Below, piece by piece: positions 60,488-64,000 of a stretch of DNA of 64,000 nt. Position 1 is the stretch's first letter; each line of letters opens with the position of its first letter. The stretch spans positions 37,719,895 to 37,783,894 of the forward strand of contig CM073590.1 of the NCBI GenBank assembly GCA_037074705.1. Direction: 5' to 3'. The notes beneath the pieces are model-generated. The model worked only from the letters and a program-made list of their open reading frames with translations, did not search any database and had not been told where the DNA came from. This stretch comes from Zhengitettix transpicula (lineage: Eukaryota > Arthropoda > Insecta > Orthoptera > Tetrigidae). The position numbers were made by a program, and so were the translations under genes.

Positions 60488-61775
60488 CGTCAATATAATT
60501 ATCATAAACGACAAAGGTTCTGTCACTGTAGCTCTTGACCGTAATGAAAACACAAACACAGTTAACCATATTATTTCTGCAACTAACTCTTATAAAATTT
60601 GCAAACCCATCTGCATCAATACTGTTATTGACAAATTAAAAATTATTCTCAAGAGGTAGAAGCAAAAAAAAATTATTGAACCATCCACATTTTACTCCTT
60701 TTTCATCACCTCAGCCAATTTTTCCAGAGCTAATGACCTTCCTAAAATATACAAACCTATCTTTTAGAATTATTATTGCTTCTGCTGGCAGTCCCTTACA
60801 CAACATTTCCTCCTACATTCGTAACATGGTTTCTAAATCCCTCAATGAAGAAAACTATTATTCTGTTAAAAATTCTTACCAAGTTATTTATAAAATCTAG
60901 CACCTCACAGTCTCTCATGATCTCTCTTTAATTTCTCTTGATATTGTTTCCTTATTCAACTCTATTCCCAATGATTTAGTCATTAACAGTTTCAAAAACA
61001 GATGGCCAATTTTCAGTCTACTTGATGAAATTTTATGCATTATAAATCTAATCCTCAACTCCTTTATTTACATGCGAAGCCCCGTTAAACCTTTTTTTCT
61101 CAGATAGTCATGAGAGATTTAGAAAAATCTTGTCTTTCTCTACCTCCTGTACAATATCTTTGCTATATCAGATATGTAGATGACATTTTTAGTATTGTTA
61201 ATACCTCTAAAATCAACCTTATAGTCAATAATTATCATCTCAACTTACAATTCACCCACGAACTTGAATTTAACCGTTCACTTAATTTCCTGGATCTCAC
61301 TGTATCCATTCACAATTCTTTCTTTCTCACCAATTGGTTCAGAAAACCTATACACTCTGGACGTGTTCTCAATTATCTTTCTGATCATCCTCCAAACCAA
61401 AAGAGAGCTATGGTATACAATCTTGTAGACAGAACTATACTACTTTCTAACTCCATGTTTCATCAACACAACTTAAATATTGTCCGAAACATTTTAATCT
61501 CCAATGAATACCCTTTAAATTTTATTATTAAACACGTAAACAGCAGATTGAACAAAATCCAATATCCTACTGTCAATCGTCCCCAAACACCTCAAGCCAA
61601 ATGTTTTCTCGTACTCCCTTACTACAAATTTCTGCATCACAAATCTCTTCAAATATTCAAAGAATATCAAATATCCACTAATACCCTTTCCCACTTGACA
61701 CCTACAGCAAACATTGTGTTGTTTACAAAATCTCTTTCTCTAAATGTAATTCTTGCAAACAAAACGTTCTTTTAA
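60488..61775 (+). pseudogene. Penelope-type reverse transcriptase
   Basis: N-terminal NDKGSVTVALD at about 60510; RIIIASAGSPLHNISSYI at 60762-60815, which corresponds to the fingers RP(I/V)xSSxGSP block; motif A SLISLDIVSLFNSIPND at 60925-60975 with the catalytic D at 60940-60942; a damaged motif B (SPVKPFFLR at 61080-61106) where copy 1 keeps GSPIGSPLSPFFAE; motif C CYIRYVDDIFSIV with YVDD intact at about 61173; then LEFNRSLNFLDLTV and NWFRKPIHSGRVL. The frame from 61110 to 61775 is open but runs out of frame in its last ~30 residues. Stops and frameshifts upstream disable it. Confidence 0.9.
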
Positions 61776-62003
61776 TACACTATCAAGTAACATATATCTA
61801 ATTTCAAACTTCCCATTAATAAACATACCATCAATTGGAAACGCTACATTTGATTGGCAAAATGCTAAGATTTTAGACATTGACACCAGGTAGAATTCCA
61901 CTTATTTCAGAGATGCTTCACATTAAACCAAACATCACAGCTATTAATGTACAAACAAACACTATGAAACTCAAAAATTCATATGATCCCTTATTATTAC
62001 TCT
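61697..62003 (+). pseudogene. GIY-YIG endonuclease remnant, YIG deleted
   Basis: DTYSKHCVVYKISFSKCNSC begins at 61697. Directly after the last cysteine copy 1 has TACATTGGGC coding YIG, and copy 2 lacks these 10 bases, which removes YIG and shifts the frame. Further on WQNAKILDIDTR is kept at 61855-61890, followed by a stop and small deletions. No activity is possible. Confidence 0.85.
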
Positions 62004-62120
62004 AAACCTTCTGTTTTTCGATTGTCGTTGTTCCCTTATTGTTACGCTAACCCTTCGGCACTCCCATTGTCGTCGCTTTTAAGTTTTGTTAGTTGACATG
62101 TGCAGCTGTGTCGCTCTTCT

Positions 62121-62164
62121 TCGCACCTGAGGAAACGGACAAGGATCCCAGAAACGTTGTGTGG
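62121..62164 (+). ncRNA. Hammerhead ribozyme-like core (PLE copy 2)
   Basis: The best example in the window. Helix I is TCGCAC (62121-62126) with GTGTGG (62159-62164), six consecutive pairs including two G-U. Core CTGAGGA is at 62127-62133; helix II GGA/TCC (62137-62139, 62146-62148) is short; GAAA is at 62151-62154. ACGT (62154-62157) provides a palindromic 2-bp helix III that can pair between two molecules. T62158 is the predicted cleavage site. Type-I hammerheads with tiny helix III are known from Penelope-like elements. Activity is not shown. Confidence 0.65.
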
Positions 62165-62225
62165 TATTCATATGATATGAATTATATTATCACTTGTCTG
62201 AATTGGCTAACTTTCTTATTCATTA

Positions 62226-63225
62226 TTTTCGACCAGACGTATTTTTTTTTCATTTTGATTATCATAAACCTTGAAGAAACTTGTTTTGAGGTGTGTTTAC
62301 TTATTTTATTCCATTTTTCTAAAATTTGCACACCTGTCGAATACACGGATTGTGGAAGTAATTTTTAACATTTTGTCAATATGCTTCTGTGCAAGTAATT
62401 TTTTTAAATTAATAATTCTTCGTTGACTTGTGGCCATGATAAATTGTTAATTTTCTATGTCTGCTACAACAAAGTAAATTATTTCTAAAACTTTATTAAT
62501 GATTAAGTACACGTAGAGCGAAAAATATATATTCTGAAAATTGCGTATGTAAGCAACAAAGATTTTATAAATCCATTAACACTTTATATTGCTCAGTTTG
62601 GTATTTTAATTATCTTATGTTATCTTAAATTATATTTTCTAGGAACCTATCAGAACTTCTAACAAACCAAGAATTGATGTTACATATGGATTGAATATTA
62701 ACGTTAGAAAGCGGAAAATAAGTTACTTATTTTTAGCATAATATCTGGTAGCATTGGGCATAACAATATTTTGTTAAGCTTTGTTATTCAATGTCACTAG
62801 CTCATTACATGATGCAATGCGTAAATTAGCATTAGTCCACAATGGGATTTGAGGCGCAAAATCTTAATGCTCTGTGTGCTCTGAGTGGTGCATACGTCAA
62901 ATCAGGATAATTAAATCTAGACATATATGTAATTGTGTTGTCGAGCTTTGTACTATATACTAAAATTAAAACACACGCAAAGAACATTATGTAATTACAA
63001 ACAAAACGTATAATTAAAATTGTTTTATCTGTATTGTTCTGTTTAATTAATAAAGTGCTGTATAGCAAGAAAAGAGTCAGGATAAATGTCTCTCAAATGT
63101 TGCGTTGGAGGACCTGTGTTGGCCTGATTTGTACCATCAGTAATACAAAAATAAATTTTAAATTTCATTTCAACTATTTCCTATAATGATATTGACGATG
63201 TTTCATAATAAAAATATAAACACGT
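62226..63225. other. AT-rich DNA, nothing recognised
   Basis: No motif-bearing frame. Confidence 0.5.
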
Positions 63226-63228
63226 TTT

Positions 63229-63790
63229 ATTGTAGTAAAGCAATGGAAGATGTGCGAAAGAAATTGGGGTCAAGCAGGTAGTGCTTTGAATGTAATGAAT
63301 TTGAGAGTGAAACATTGCCTATTTTTAAGAAGAGAAACCTGCTGGTCTCCAACATTAAAATTATATCGAGGAAAAAGTTATATATGTGGAGTGTATGAAT
63401 GTGAAACATTGGCAGTTAGTAGATATAAAAGAAGTATACTCAACGCTTTTCAAATTTGGTGCAACAGGAGAATATTGAAAATCAAACTGACAGATATAGG
63501 TAGGAATTAGAAAGATTTTTAAAAACATAGGCATGGAAAAAATGTTTCTAACACACTAGGAAGTAAATGAGACAAGTTGGTCTGACATATAATGAGACAT
63601 CCGAGCTTTGTCAACTGCGTTATGGAAAGAACAGCGGAGGGAGAGAACAGTAGAGGAAAACAACGACTACAGAAAAATATGAATTAAGGATATCAGAAGT
63701 TGGAAATATTGTGATCTAAAGGGAATGGTCCAGAACACAGAAAAATGGAGAACCGCATCAAACCAGTCATTACAAACTTTGTAATATCGT
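63229..63790 (+). pseudogene. LINE reverse transcriptase C-terminal remnant
   Basis: YICGVYECETLAVSRYKRSILNAFQIWCNRRILKIKLTDI matches the YG(S/C)ETW....LNAFE.WC.RRMLKISW block found after the RT in many insect LINEs. Further pieces in shifting frames read DKLV-HIMRHPSFVNCVMERTAEGENSRGKQRL (63577-63670) and EKWRTASNQSLQ (63745-63780), the usual end of such proteins. The ATG at 63250 is not a genuine start. Heavily 5'-truncated and mutated. The family differs from that of the LINEs at 10.9 and 34 kb. Confidence 0.8.
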
Positions 63791-63904
63791 TAAAGGCCAT
63801 GTCAACTTCACATATTTGTTGGAATAAGAGAAGAAGTGAGAGAACTTCCTCGCGTATAAAATAAATCGAATGGGTAATTGGACTTAACTCAAAAGTTCCT
63901 CCTT

Positions 63905-64000
63905 TAAAATTTTCCTGTCCTTGGTTGAAACTTTATTTAAGGATCCCATAAGCCGTAACACTTAGGCAGGTTTGAGACGTGTATATTCCGGGGCCTCATA
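63905..64000 (+). repeat. Rep-A copy 8, head only (window edge)
   Basis: TTGAAACTTTATTTAAGGATCCCATAAGCCG corresponds by position to the GAACTAAGGTTCCCACAAGC head; then AGGTTTGAGACGTGTATATT and CCGGGGCCTCA. The rest lies beyond the window. Confidence 0.75.

Larger units (their letters stand above)
60480..62225 (+). mobile_element. Penelope-like element, copy 2
   Basis: More complete than copy 1. It runs from the RT N-terminus (NIIIINDKGSVTVALDRNEN, 60488 onwards) through RT motifs A, B-region and C, thumb, GIY-YIG remnant and the hammerhead-bearing tail, to TGTCTGAATTGGCTAAC at about 62213. Stops at 60660 and 60898-60900, a collapsed motif B and a 10-base deletion in the endonuclease make it non-functional. 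Its 5' terminal repeat is not seen. Confidence 0.92.

Overview
This looks like nuclear DNA of an arthropod, most likely an insect. It is AT-rich, rich in microsatellites, has no bacterial operon structure and no long open frames outside transposons, and carries typical animal retroelements: Penelope-like elements, non-LTR LINEs with endonuclease, reverse transcriptase and CCHC-type tail, tRNA-derived SINEs, LTR-like units and a hAT remnant. I cannot name the species from sequence alone. A large-genome insect such as a cockroach, termite or other polyneopteran would fit, but this is a guess.

I find no intact host protein-coding gene, rRNA gene or functional tRNA gene in the 64 kb. The window reads as intergenic or intronic DNA. 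Every recognisable coding stretch is a broken transposon.

Layout. 1-4000: an isolated minus-strand Penelope-like tail (93-235), a copy of a ~450-bp dispersed repeat called Rep-A here (1212-1632), a GC-rich patch (1782-1985) and a 5'-truncated Penelope-like element (2465-3725). 5600-6600: a tRNA-derived SINE, a solo LINE 3' tail and a GC/C-rich patch. 9890-12300: an LTR-like unit split by a truncated LINE with an RNase H remnant. 13.5-16.1 kb: a (GA)n tract, an 84-bp minisatellite and a SINE fragment. 18.4-20.0 kb: a 1.5-kb non-autonomous repeat. 25.7-27.0 kb: a cluster of Rep-A copies in both orientations. 30.3-33.6 kb: a near-perfect 59-bp inverted pair of Penelope-type tails, a tail-to-tail Rep-A palindrome and a single tail arm. 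33.98-37.06 kb: a decayed LINE (endonuclease, RT, Zn-knuckle, 3' tail). 38-45.7 kb: another ribozyme-like tail, a GC-rich segment, a second inverted tail pair and two places resembling core promoters. 49.7 kb: a recent 101-bp duplication. 52.7-53.4 kb: tandem Rep-A. 54.8-58 kb: a minus-strand SINE, the second LTR-like unit and a hAT transposase remnant. 59.4-62.2 kb: a ribozyme-like tail and the second Penelope-like element. 63.2-64 kb: the C-terminal remnant of another LINE and the head of a further Rep-A copy.

The most interesting signal is RNA-level. The 3' tails of the Penelope-like copies contain a type-I hammerhead ribozyme core: CTGAGGA or CTGAAGA, a short helix II, GAAAC, then a palindromic ACGT helix III, a cleavage-site U and a complementary helix I. 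Hammerheads are already known in Penelope-like elements, so the class is not new. What stands out is the number of related tails in one window (six or seven loci), their frequent survival without the protein-coding part, and two inverted tail pairs that would fold as long hairpins. Several GC-richer, apparently unique islands of 150-400 bp could be host regulatory DNA, but only comparative data could show this.
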